A stretch of DNA of 64,000 nucleotides from positions 248,001 to 312,000 of the forward strand of contig NZ_JAXMOC010000002.1 in assembly GCF_034670125.1 (NCBI RefSeq), written 5' to 3'. The notes under the pieces were generated by a model that saw nothing but the letters and a program-made list of their open reading frames with translations, searched no databases and had not been told where the DNA came from. This document shows, piece by piece, positions 9,391 to 18,158 of this stretch (the stretch's first letter is position 1; each line of letters starts with the position of its first letter). A program made the position numbers and the translations under genes. Source of the DNA: Maricaulis sp034670125 (GTDB taxonomy: Bacteria > Pseudomonadota > Alphaproteobacteria > Caulobacterales > Maricaulaceae).

Positions 9391-9397
9391 ACATGAA

Positions 9398-9427
9398 AAA
9401 GGCGGCCCCCGATCGGGAGCCGCCTTT
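9398..9427. terminator. Bidirectional Rho-independent terminator
   Basis: Stem AAAGGCGGC (9398-9406) pairs with GCCGCCTTT (9419-9427), extended by inner CCC/GGG pairs around a GATC loop. It lies in the 57-bp gap between the convergent HupE-like gene and the M2 peptidase gene, so it can serve both strands. Confidence 0.85.
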
Positions 9428-9447
9428 CATTCAATCCGGCGGATTGA

Positions 9448-11301
9448 TTACCAACCGCAGTCGCGGTCAGCATTTTCCGCTTCCAGGTGCGTCATCAGCG
9501 GCTGGAAATAGGCGATGATGGCCGAGCCATCCATTTCGCGGGTGCCGGTGAAGGCTTCCAGCGCGTCCGGCCAGGGCTGCGACGCACCCATTTCCATCAT
9601 CGCGTTGAAGCGGGCGCCGACCTCCTCATTGCCGTAGATCGAGCAACGGTGCAGCGGGCCTTCCCAGCCGGCCATCTCACAGGCCGCTTCATGGAATTGG
9701 AACTGCATGATGAAGCTGAGGAAATAGCGCAGATAGGGGACATTGTTGGCGATGTGGTATTTCGAGCCCGGATCGAAGGCGTTTTCACCACGCTCGACCG
9801 GCGGCACGATGCCCTGATAGCTCTCGCGCAGCTCCCACCAGGCGTCATTGTAATTGTCCGGCTGGATCTCGCCGCGCAGCACGCGCCAGCGCCACTGGTC
9901 CATCATCACGGCGAAGGGCAGGAAGGCGATCTTGTCGAGGGCGGTATCCATCAACAGGCCGAGATCGGCTGAGGCATCAGGAACGTCGGCCGCATCCAGC
10001 AGGCCGATCTGGACCAGATAGTCCGGGGTCACGGACAGGGCGATGAAATCGCCAATGGCCTCGTGGAAGCCGTCATGGGCGCCGCCCTGGAACAGGAAGT
10101 CCTGCTGGTTGTAGGCGCGCTGGTAGAAGTTGTGGCCCAGCTCGTGGTGCACGGTGACGAAGTCATCGGCATTGACGCGGGTACACATCTTGATGCGCAG
10201 ATCGTCGACACTGTCGAGATTCCAGGCCGAGGCGTGGCAGGCGACCTGGCGGTCACGCGGCTGGATGATCAAGGAGCGCTCCCAGAACGTGTCCGGAAGC
10301 TCTTCCATGCCCAGAGAGGTAAAGAAGGTCTCGGCGGTCTCGACCATGCGGATCTGGTCATACTCGGCATCGACCAGAAGCTGGGTCAGGTCATAGGCCG
10401 GACCGGCATCGCTGACCGAGGCCACATCCGCGAGGGATGCCCAGGACTGGGCCCACATATTGCCCAGCAGGTCCGCCCGGATCGGACCGTCGGCGGCCTG
10501 GATTTCATCACCATACAGGCCATTCAGCTCCGAGCGGACGGCGCAATGGAGCTGCTCATAAAGCGGCTCGACCTGGCCCCAGAGGCGCTCGACCTCGGCT
10601 TCCATCTCGTCGGCCGGCATGTCGTAATTGGACAGCCACATCTCGGCGAGATCGGAGAAACCCAGATCGCGGGCGCCGGCATTGGCGATCTCGACCATTT
10701 CGGCATAGTCGGTCGACATCTGCTCGGGATTGTAGCTGTCACGCCAGCCCGCCCAGACATGGGACAGGAATTCCGGGTCGCGGCTGGTCCGCATGATGTT
10801 TTCCAGCTCGTTGTGGTCGACCATTTCCCCGTCGATTTCCATCAGACCGGTCGAGTAGGCCGAACCCATGCGCGTGGTCAGCTCGGACAGGCGGGCGGCC
10901 GCTGCGCTGTCGGCCGGAGCCGGCAGCGTGATCCCGGCGCGCAGCACATTCATCTGCCGCGACATCTCGGTCGTCATCTCCAGCTCGTTGAAGCGGGCCG
11001 TTTCGGTGGCCAGACGAACCGCCATCTCGGTGCCTTGGGTCGACATGCGCTCCAGCAACCAATTGGTGTCGTGGGTGATGAAGTTGTTCTGGACCCAGGC
11101 GGTACGGGCGCCGAACTCGCTGAACTCACGCAATTCCGTCGTCGCATCGGCGAGGAATTGTTCGGCATCGGCCACCGTGACCGGTGCCTCGGTTTCGGTC
11201 GCGGCGGCTTGCGAGCCGGCAGCAGGCTCGTTGGGGGCACTACAGCCCGCAAGCACCGCCAGAAGGGCGCCTGAAGCGACGCCGGTCATCAAACGTTTCA
11301 T
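9448..11301 (-). CDS. M2-family peptidyl-dipeptidase A lipoprotein (bacterial ACE homologue)
   Basis: 617-aa zinc dipeptidyl carboxypeptidase related to angiotensin-converting enzyme, expected to remove C-terminal dipeptides from oligopeptides outside the inner membrane. The N-terminus is a lipoprotein signal with lipobox VLAGC (Cys20), followed by an Ala/Glu/Thr-rich linker. The zinc motif HELGH starts at His386, and HEAIGD downstream supplies the third ligand Glu; chloride- and substrate-binding regions such as WAQSW and FDPGSKYHIANNVPYLRYF are recognisable. The C-terminus YFQPLMTHL is typical. A 15-nt palindrome (CTGCCCG-T-CGGGCAG, 11318-11332) lies just upstream of the start. Its natural substrate is unknown. 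Confidence 0.95.
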   Translation of the reverse strand: MKRLMTGVASGALLAVLAGCSAPNEPAAGSQAAATETEAPVTVADAEQFLADATTELREFSEFGARTAWVQNNFITHDTNWLLERMSTQGTEMAVRLATETARFNELEMTTEMSRQMNVLRAGITLPAPADSAAAARLSELTTRMGSAYSTGLMEIDGEMVDHNELENIMRTSRDPEFLSHVWAGWRDSYNPEQMSTDYAEMVEIANAGARDLGFSDLAEMWLSNYDMPADEMEAEVERLWGQVEPLYEQLHCAVRSELNGLYGDEIQAADGPIRADLLGNMWAQSWASLADVASVSDAGPAYDLTQLLVDAEYDQIRMVETAETFFTSLGMEELPDTFWERSLIIQPRDRQVACHASAWNLDSVDDLRIKMCTRVNADDFVTVHHELGHNFYQRAYNQQDFLFQGGAHDGFHEAIGDFIALSVTPDYLVQIGLLDAADVPDASADLGLLMDTALDKIAFLPFAVMMDQWRWRVLRGEIQPDNYNDAWWELRESYQGIVPPVERGENAFDPGSKYHIANNVPYLRYFLSFIMQFQFHEAACEMAGWEGPLHRCSIYGNEEVGARFNAMMEMGASQPWPDALEAFTGTREMDGSAIIAYFQPLMTHLEAENADRDCGW

Positions 11302-11416
11302 GGATCATTCTCCCCGTCTGCCCGTCGGGCAGTATTGGCTAACTGTCTCTATCCTGATGCGCTCGTCGTGCGCGTCAAGGCGACGGCGCGCGATTGTGTG
11401 CTGATACCGCTTGCAA

Positions 11417-11869
11417 TCAGACCCGTTTCGCCGCGGCCGCGCGCATCACCTGTTCCATTCCGTCCAGAAACGCCGAGCGGTCTTTCGGGCCGAAGGGTTT
11501 GGCACCGCTGGTCACTGCTCCGGTTTCGCGCAAATCGGTCATCAAATTGCGGGTCGCAAGGGAAGCGCCGATATTGTCCTGGGTCCAGAGTTTGCCGCGT
11601 GGATCGATGCCGATACCGCCAGCCTTGATGCACCGGTCCGCGAGCGGGATGTCGGCGGTCACGAAGACGTCCCCGGCGCCGATGTTTTCGGCGATCCAGT
11701 CATCCGCCGCGTCCAATCGTCCTTCGACGATGACCAATCGCGCCCATTGCGAGTTCGGCCGCCGCAGCCCACCATCACAGACGAACAACATCTCCGTCTG
11801 GTGCCGCTCACCGACGCGGATGATCTCGTCCTTCACCGGGCAGGCATCGGCATCGACATAGATGGTCAT
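11417..11869 (-). CDS. UPF0178 (YaiI/YqxD) family protein, PIN-like fold
   Basis: 150-aa protein of the YaiI/YqxD family, which has a PIN/NYN-like nuclease fold but no settled function. It opens MTIYVDADACPVKDEI, with the conserved DADACPVK motif, and carries GDVFVTADIPLA (acidic residues at the presumed metal site), KAGGIGIDPRG and GAKPFGPKDRSAFL. The ATG at 11869 is used because it starts the conserved motif and lies 4 bp after the M14 peptidase stop; the longer in-frame ORF reaching back into that gene is rejected. Likely cotranscribed with the upstream peptidase. Confidence 0.9.
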   Translation of the reverse strand: MTIYVDADACPVKDEIIRVGERHQTEMLFVCDGGLRRPNSQWARLVIVEGRLDAADDWIAENIGAGDVFVTADIPLADRCIKAGGIGIDPRGKLWTQDNIGASLATRNLMTDLRETGAVTSGAKPFGPKDRSAFLDGMEQVMRAAAAKRV

Positions 11870-11873
11870 CGGA

Positions 11874-13004
11874 TCAAAGCTCACTAACCAGGGCCAGCAT
11901 GGCATCCAGATTGGCGGCGCCCAGCTTGCGGCACCGCTCCGGCGACCAGCCGAATTCCGGGTCCGGCAGGTCGGCATTGTCCTTGAACGGCATTTCAAGC
12001 GTCATCGCCAGGCACTTGAATTCATTGGCGAGATAATTGGTACAGACCGACAGGTTGGCGGTGCCCGGCGCGTCGACATCATAGCCGTGTTCGGTCTGGA
12101 AATCCGGGCTGGCGAGGCAGAGCGCGTCCTTGTAGCCGTCCAGCAGGGCCTGGCCGCGCTCATCGAAATTGGGCGCGCCTTCGCCGCCGGCAATGAAGTT
12201 GTAGGGCAGGGCCTCGTCGCCATGAACGTCCAGCGCCAGATCGATCCCGGTTTCGCGCATGCGGTTCAGGACATGGAAGACCTCTGGCGAATTCTCCGCC
12301 GACGCCTTGTCCCATTCGCGGTTCAGATTGACGCCCTTGGCATTGGTGCGCAGATGCCCGCGCCTGGAGCCGTCCGGATTCATGTTGGGAACGATGTGGA
12401 AAACGGCTTGTTCGCGCAGCTTGCGGGCCACCGGATCATCATCATCGAGCAGGCGGCCGAGAAAGCCTTCCATCCACCACTCCGCCATGGTCTCGCCGGG
12501 GTGCTGGCGAGCGGTGACCCAGATCGTTCGGGTGGCGCTGTCCTGCTCACCGACGGTGAGAAGGTCCATGGTCTGCCCGTCCAGAGTCTCGCCGAGCACC
12601 TCCAGCTCCACCGCATGGTGAAGCTGGGCCCAGGCGATGAGGTCCTGGTGGCGCTCCATCGAGAACGGCGCGAAATAGGCAAACCAGACCGTGTCGGCCT
12701 CGGGCATGTGGTGAATGGTGAGCGTGCCGTCGGCATATTCCGTGTCGACCCGGAACCAGGTCTCGCGATCATAGGAGGCGCAGGCCTGATAACCCGGCCA
12801 GCCCTCAAGATAGGCGGCCCCGCCGGCGTTTTCGATGGCCATGGACAGTTGTTCGCCCATCGCACCGGTGACCCTGAAATGGAACCACTGATAGAAGTCG
12901 GAACCATTATCCTTGCGGATTTCCAGCCGGATCCGGCCCGGGTCGGCGGCGTCGAGGACCTCGATATTGCCACTGTCAAAGGCGTCGGTGATGTGCAGGC
13001 CCAT
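11874..13004 (-). CDS. M14-family cytosolic carboxypeptidase (CCP/AGBL-like)
   Basis: 376-aa zinc carboxypeptidase related to the cytosolic carboxypeptidases that in eukaryotes trim glutamate side chains. There is no signal peptide. Residues 1-125 form the CCP-type beta-sandwich domain (FYQWFHFRVTG...YDRETWFRVDT). The catalytic domain has zinc motif ARQHPGETMAEWWMEG (His and Glu ligands), PNMNPDGSRRGHLRTNAKGVNLNREW, a third ligand in LALDVHGDE, and the catalytic Glu in CLAMTLEMPFKDN. All catalytic residues are present. Bacterial members have no firmly known substrate. Operon partner downstream is the UPF0178 gene, 4 bp away. Confidence 0.92.
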   Translation of the reverse strand: MGLHITDAFDSGNIEVLDAADPGRIRLEIRKDNGSDFYQWFHFRVTGAMGEQLSMAIENAGGAAYLEGWPGYQACASYDRETWFRVDTEYADGTLTIHHMPEADTVWFAYFAPFSMERHQDLIAWAQLHHAVELEVLGETLDGQTMDLLTVGEQDSATRTIWVTARQHPGETMAEWWMEGFLGRLLDDDDPVARKLREQAVFHIVPNMNPDGSRRGHLRTNAKGVNLNREWDKASAENSPEVFHVLNRMRETGIDLALDVHGDEALPYNFIAGGEGAPNFDERGQALLDGYKDALCLASPDFQTEHGYDVDAPGTANLSVCTNYLANEFKCLAMTLEMPFKDNADLPDPEFGWSPERCRKLGAANLDAMLALVSEL

Positions 13005-13111
13005 GGTTTGCTCCGCTGTTCTCGCAAAAGGGTGACTCGCTTGTCAGGGTGATAGACCATATCGCTCGGTCAATCGACGGCGCGTCTGCGCCCTATCCGG
13101 GAGATGACAGG

Positions 13112-13597
13112 ATGATGGTCTGGATTTCACGGGCGGTCCGGTTCGGATTGCCGCTTTTCGTTGCGGCGATCTTTCTGGACTCGTTGCGCTACAAGTTCAC
13201 CGACGCTCCGGAGACACAGGAAATCTTCGGTCGGCTCGACAGCTGGGCGGCCGGGCTCGGGGCGGCGGGCCTCTTCGATCATGGCGGTCTCTTCAGTCAA
13301 TACGTTATCGGATCGGCAGAACTCCTTGCTTCTACATTGCTATTGATTGGATTTATACCGGCTCTGTCGCGTTTGCAGATCGTCGGGAGCGGACTGGGCG
13401 TCGCGATCATGAGTGGCGCCATCAGCTTCCATCTCTTCACCCCTTTGGGGATTGATCCCAATTCGGACGGCGGTGGACTGTTTGTGGCGGCATGCCTGGT
13501 CTGGCTGTCCTGTGTGGCGATGCTGGTAATCAAGCGTCAGGAGGCGCTTGCCTTGGCCTGCGGCCTGTTTCGCGCCATCGTCCCGAACAGGCGATAG
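13112..13597 (+). CDS. Small DoxX-like membrane protein
   Basis: 161-aa protein with four predicted membrane helices (for example FGLPLFVAAIFLDSLRYKF, SAELLASTLLLIGFIPAL, VAIMSGAISFHLF, LFVAACLVWLSCVAMLVI), resembling DoxX/DUF417-type proteins. The ATG at 13112 follows GGGAGATGACAG; an upstream in-frame start at 13049 would add a charged leader and is disfavoured. The last 61 bp overlap the 3' end of msrQ on the other strand, so the two transcripts are antisense there. No specific function can be assigned. Confidence 0.75.
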   Translation: MMVWISRAVRFGLPLFVAAIFLDSLRYKFTDAPETQEIFGRLDSWAAGLGAAGLFDHGGLFSQYVIGSAELLASTLLLIGFIPALSRLQIVGSGLGVAIMSGAISFHLFTPLGIDPNSDGGGLFVAACLVWLSCVAMLVIKRQEALALACGLFRAIVPNRR

Positions 13598-14214
13598 GCC
13601 AGAAGCAGCGCCAGGATGCCACCATGGACCCAGGGGCCGAGTTGCTGGCCCTTGACCATGTAGCCATGGTGCAGGACGGCGAGAACCGCGAGCGGGTAAA
13701 CAAGGCGGTGCAGCCCTTGCCAGCGCCGCGCTCCCAACCAGCGCTGCATCCGGTTGAACGATGTCAGGGCAAGCGGGATCAACAGGATGAACGCGCTCAT
13801 GCCGAGCGTGATGTAAATCCGTTCCGCCACATCCCGCCATAATCCGGCGAGCGCGCCGGTGACGCTCATCCCGGCAGCCAGGAGAAGGTCGAGCCCGAGA
13901 TAGGCGAGGATGTGCAACAGGGCATACCAGAACGCCGCCAGGCCGATGCGCCGCCGGATCATCATGACCGGGGCCCACCGCGTCAGGTCCCGAACCGGCG
14001 TCACCGCCAGCGAGACAAGCAGGATGCGGATTGCGGTATCACCGAGAAATCGATGGGTTGTCTCAATCGGGTTGAAGCCGAGTCCATGGGCCTGACCGGT
14101 CAGCAGCAGTCCCCATTGCCAGCCGAGCCACAGGCCCGGCAGGGCCAGAAGCCAGAAGGCAATTGGCTTCAAGAGATGACGGCTGAACGTCCTGAGGACC
14201 GGATTGCGTGCCAT
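13537..14214 (-). CDS. msrQ: MsrQ heme-binding membrane subunit of the MsrPQ system
   Basis: 225-aa six-helix cytochrome b-type membrane protein (formerly YedZ) that passes electrons from the quinone pool to MsrP for repair of oxidised methionines in periplasmic proteins. Signature regions are ITLGMSAFILLIPLALTSF, the heme-ligand histidines in ALLHILAYLGLD and WQGLHRLVYPLAVLAVLHHGYMVK, and a basic loop RDLTRWAPVMMIRRRIGL. It follows msrP by 21 bp on the same strand. Length and arrangement match the family. Confidence 0.95.
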   Translation of the reverse strand: MARNPVLRTFSRHLLKPIAFWLLALPGLWLGWQWGLLLTGQAHGLGFNPIETTHRFLGDTAIRILLVSLAVTPVRDLTRWAPVMMIRRRIGLAAFWYALLHILAYLGLDLLLAAGMSVTGALAGLWRDVAERIYITLGMSAFILLIPLALTSFNRMQRWLGARRWQGLHRLVYPLAVLAVLHHGYMVKGQQLGPWVHGGILALLLAYRLFGTMARNRPQAKASAS

Positions 14215-14235
14215 GATTTTGTCGCGTCCGCGGGC

Positions 14236-15222
<987 letters not shown>

Positions 15223-15350
15223 GGGTCGGTATCCGTGTCTGCTGTTTTTACGAAACTAGGGCATTTTCCGTGATCGTCTGCCCCTTCAACGGTTTCGTGA
15301 TGATTGCGGGTGAGCATGTTATCGTGAGTGCGACTGCCGAGGAGGATTTC

Positions 15351-16091
15351 ATGCTGCGTACGCTCCTGTCCTGCCTGCCGGTTTTAATGCCCGCCCTGAG
15401 CCTTGCCACGCCACCGGCATTCGCGGATGGGCCCATCCAGTGGCACAGCGAGAATCTCCAGATACTCAAAGGGGTCGACTATGCGCTCGGCCCCGAGGAG
15501 CGCACGATAATCACCTTCGAACATGCCCATGCGTCCACGGTCGGGGATCTCTTTGTCTTCACCGATGTCACGTTTGAACCGGATGGGGCTATCCAGGTCT
15601 ATGGTGAAATCACCCCACGCCTGTCCCTGTCGCGGCTGACCGGTCGCGACTGGCAGGCCGGTCCGGTCAGCGATGTTCTGCTGGCCGCCAATTACGAGCG
15701 CGGGGAGGGCGGCGTCGAGCGTTACCTCGCCGGCGCGGCAATCGATCTCGATCTCGAGGGTTTCCGTTTTTTCCGGGTCCATGCTTTCCTGCGCGATGAT
15801 CCGCGGCGCTCCGGGACAACGGGGCAACTTTCGATCGCCTGGAATCGCCCCTTCGAACTGGGTGGGGAGGCCCTCCTGTTCGAAGGATTTGCCGATCTTG
15901 CCGGGGCCGAGGGGCCCGGCGTCGCAAATCAGTTATTGGTTCCCCGATTGTTGTGGGATATAGGCGCGCACCACGGTGCTTCAGGCCGCGTCTTTCTGGG
16001 CCTTGAATGGCAGTACTGGCACAACAAGTTCGGCGTGGACGGCGTCACGGAATCCGTTCCCCAACTGCAATTGAAATGGGTGCTTCACTAG
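15351..16091 (+). CDS. Tsx/OmpK-like outer-membrane channel
   Basis: 246-aa exported beta-barrel protein of the nucleoside-specific channel (Tsx/OmpK) family. The ATG at 15351 follows a strong GAGGAGG at about 6 nt and starts a signal peptide ending ALSLATPPAFA. Family hallmarks near the mature N-terminus are QWHSENLQILKG and LGPEERTIITFEHAHASTVGDLFVFTDVTF. Alternating polar and hydrophobic strands fill the rest, ending in a short LKWVLH strand. The substrate is not known; nucleosides are the default guess for the family. It faces away from msrPQ and sits 34 bp upstream of the GNAT-nitrilase gene. Confidence 0.8.
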   Translation: MLRTLLSCLPVLMPALSLATPPAFADGPIQWHSENLQILKGVDYALGPEERTIITFEHAHASTVGDLFVFTDVTFEPDGAIQVYGEITPRLSLSRLTGRDWQAGPVSDVLLAANYERGEGGVERYLAGAAIDLDLEGFRFFRVHAFLRDDPRRSGTTGQLSIAWNRPFELGGEALLFEGFADLAGAEGPGVANQLLVPRLLWDIGAHHGASGRVFLGLEWQYWHNKFGVDGVTESVPQLQLKWVLH

Positions 16092-16125
16092 GGGGCGCCC
16101 GGCATCCAGATCACAGAGGTTTTCC

Positions 16126-17670
16126 TTGCCCAGCCAACCCGGTCGTTCCTCCCTCAATGTCCGCAATGCCACGCTCGAGGACATCCCGCGCATCATCGCG
16201 CTGGTCGGCAAGGTCTATCCCTCGATGGACACCTATTCGGTGGCCATGCTGCAGGGCCAGATCTCGATCTTTTCGGATGGTCAGGTCTTGGTCGAGTATG
16301 ACGGCGAGATCGTCGGCTATGCGGCCAGTTTCATCATCGATGGTGACACGGCGCTGAAACCGCACACCTGGGACTCAATCACCGGCGGCGGATATGCCTC
16401 GCGTCACAATCCCAAGGGTGAATGGCTGTACGGCATGGAGGTCTGTGTCGATCCCGAGCGCCGCCGCCTTCGGATCGGGCAGCGCCTCTATGACGCCCGC
16501 AAGGAACTGGCGGAACGCTATGAGCTGGAAGGGATTGTCTTTGGCGGGCGGATGCCGAACTGGCAGCGCAAACGCAAGCAATTCCCCACCGCCAAGGCCT
16601 ATCTCGACGCCGTAATGGCCCAGGAAGTCGCAGACCCTGTGATCCGCTTCCAGTCCCGGATGGGGTTTGAGCCGATCGGCGTGCTCAAGGGCTATCTGCC
16701 GTCAGACTCGGCCTCGCGTGGCTGGGCCAGCCACATGGTCTGGCGCAACCCCTATGCAGTGGAACAAAAGCTCAGCGCCAATGCCCCGCCCGGCCAGAAG
16801 GACATCGTCCGCGTCGCAACGGTCCAGTTCCAGCAGCGCCGGGTCGAGAGCTTTGACGAATTCATCAGCAATATCGAATACTTCGTCGATGTGACGTCGG
16901 ATTATCGCTGCGACTTCGTGGTCTTCCCGGAGCTGTTCACCCTGCAGCTTCTCGCGCTTGAGGAAACCCGCCTGACGCCGGCGCAGTCGATTGAACGGCT
17001 GACCGAGTATACGCCGCACTTCGTCGAGAAAATGCGCGAGCTGGCGATCAGCTACAACATCAACATCATCGGCGGCTCCCATCCCACACGCACCGATGAT
17101 GGCGACATCCAGAATGTCGCTTATGTCTTCCTGCGGGACGGCTCGGTCCACGCCCAGGAAAAAATCCACCCGACCCCGTCCGAGCGGCACTGGTGGAATA
17201 TTCTCGGCGGCGACGAGATCATCACCATCCCGACCGATTGCGGGCCGATTGGCGTGTTGATCTGTTATGACAGCGAATTCCCGGAGCTGGCGCGCAAGCT
17301 GGTCGATGCCGGCGCCAAGCTGCTCTTCGTTCCCTTCTGCACGGACAACCGCCAGGGCTATCTGCGGGTCCGCTATTGCGCGCAGGCCCGGGCGATCGAA
17401 AACCAGTGCTATGTCGTGATGTCCGGCAATGTCGGAAATCTGCCCGGCGTGGAAAACATGGACATCCAGTATGCCCAGTCCTGCATTCTTACCCCGTGTG
17501 ACTTCCGCTTTGCCCGCGACGGAATTGCTGCGGAGTGTACCGAGAACGTCGAAACCGTGGCCATTGCCGATCTCGATCTGACCGATCTCGACTGGGCCCG
17601 CCAGGAGGGCACGGTCCGCAATCTGCGCGACCGTCGCTTTGACCTCTACAAGGTTGATTGGAAGGGGTAA
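16126..17670 (+). CDS. Fused GNAT acetyltransferase / nitrilase-family amidohydrolase
   Basis: 514-aa two-domain enzyme, the same architecture and length class as Bacillus YhcX. Residues 1-220 are a GNAT acyltransferase (acyl-CoA-binding region around VDPERRRLRIGQRLYDAR). Residues 225-510 are a carbon-nitrogen hydrolase with the full triad: Glu269 (FPELF), Lys346 (EKIHPTP) and Cys380 (LICYDSEFPE). The start is a TTG at 16126 with AGAGG about 6 nt upstream, a less common start that may limit translation. It is coupled to the next gene (TAATG, 1-nt overlap), which is coupled to an ATP-grasp ligase. The hydrolase probably acts on an amide or nitrile; the acyl acceptor is unknown. Role in a peptide or amino-acid-derivative pathway is inferred from neighbours. 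Confidence 0.92.
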   Translation: MPSQPGRSSLNVRNATLEDIPRIIALVGKVYPSMDTYSVAMLQGQISIFSDGQVLVEYDGEIVGYAASFIIDGDTALKPHTWDSITGGGYASRHNPKGEWLYGMEVCVDPERRRLRIGQRLYDARKELAERYELEGIVFGGRMPNWQRKRKQFPTAKAYLDAVMAQEVADPVIRFQSRMGFEPIGVLKGYLPSDSASRGWASHMVWRNPYAVEQKLSANAPPGQKDIVRVATVQFQQRRVESFDEFISNIEYFVDVTSDYRCDFVVFPELFTLQLLALEETRLTPAQSIERLTEYTPHFVEKMRELAISYNINIIGGSHPTRTDDGDIQNVAYVFLRDGSVHAQEKIHPTPSERHWWNILGGDEIITIPTDCGPIGVLICYDSEFPELARKLVDAGAKLLFVPFCTDNRQGYLRVRYCAQARAIENQCYVVMSGNVGNLPGVENMDIQYAQSCILTPCDFRFARDGIAAECTENVETVAIADLDLTDLDWARQEGTVRNLRDRRFDLYKVDWKG

Positions 17671-18158
17671 TGCCGGTCTCCATCCGCGAGGCGGGGCGGC
17701 AAGATCTTGACCGGATCGACCGGATCGAGGCGGAGAGCTTCGACGCGGATCGATTTGCGCGTCGAAACCTGTCCCGGATGCTCGCGGGTGGTCGAACCCG
17801 GTTTCTGCTGGCCGAGGCGGCCGAGGGGCTGGGTGGGTATATCGCCGTGAGTTTCCGGAACGGCAGCCATATCGCACGGATTTACTCCCTCGCTGTTGCC
17901 CCGGGTGCCCGCCGTCAGGGTGTCGCGGAGGCCTTGCTCGATGCCGCCGGCGCGTTCGCTGCCAAGCGCAACTGCCGCGCGCTCCGACTGGAAGTTCGCG
18001 CCTCGAACCGGCCCGCTGTGAAACTTTATGAAGGGCGCGGATTTCGCTTGCATGACAAGCGAATTGCCTATTACGAGGATGGCGAAACGGCCTTGGTTCT
18101 GGAGGCCTCTGTCGAGGGGTTTTCCAGGACCGTCATACCAGAGCAGGACACCCCGTGA
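17670..18158 (+). CDS. GNAT N-acetyltransferase (RimI-like)
   Basis: 162-aa single-domain GNAT acyltransferase. The ATG at 17670 overlaps the previous stop by 1 nt and has GAAGGGG just upstream. Acetyl-CoA-binding motif A is visible as SLAVAPGARRQGVAEALLDAAG, followed by ALRLEVRASNRPAVKLYEGRGFRL, which is typical of RimI-like members. RimI itself acetylates ribosomal protein S18, but RimI is usually found elsewhere in alphaproteobacteria next to tsaB, and this gene is instead locked between a GNAT-nitrilase and an ATP-grasp gene. Its target is therefore more likely a small molecule or peptide of this pathway. Confidence 0.88.
   Translation: MPVSIREAGRQDLDRIDRIEAESFDADRFARRNLSRMLAGGRTRFLLAEAAEGLGGYIAVSFRNGSHIARIYSLAVAPGARRQGVAEALLDAAGAFAAKRNCRALRLEVRASNRPAVKLYEGRGFRLHDKRIAYYEDGETALVLEASVEGFSRTVIPEQDTP

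Noticed and set aside
10063..11274. Plus-strand ORF of 403 codons inside the M2 peptidase gene
   Set aside because: Antisense shadow; the M2 gene shows signal peptide and zinc motifs, the shadow shows nothing.
11862..13052. Plus-strand ORF of 396 codons inside the M14 carboxypeptidase gene
   Set aside because: Antisense shadow of a gene with intact catalytic motifs.
17670..18158. Assignment as RimI, the S18 acetyltransferase
   Set aside because: Sequence is only generally RimI-like and the gene is overlapped on both sides by a GNAT-nitrilase and an ATP-grasp gene rather than tsaB.
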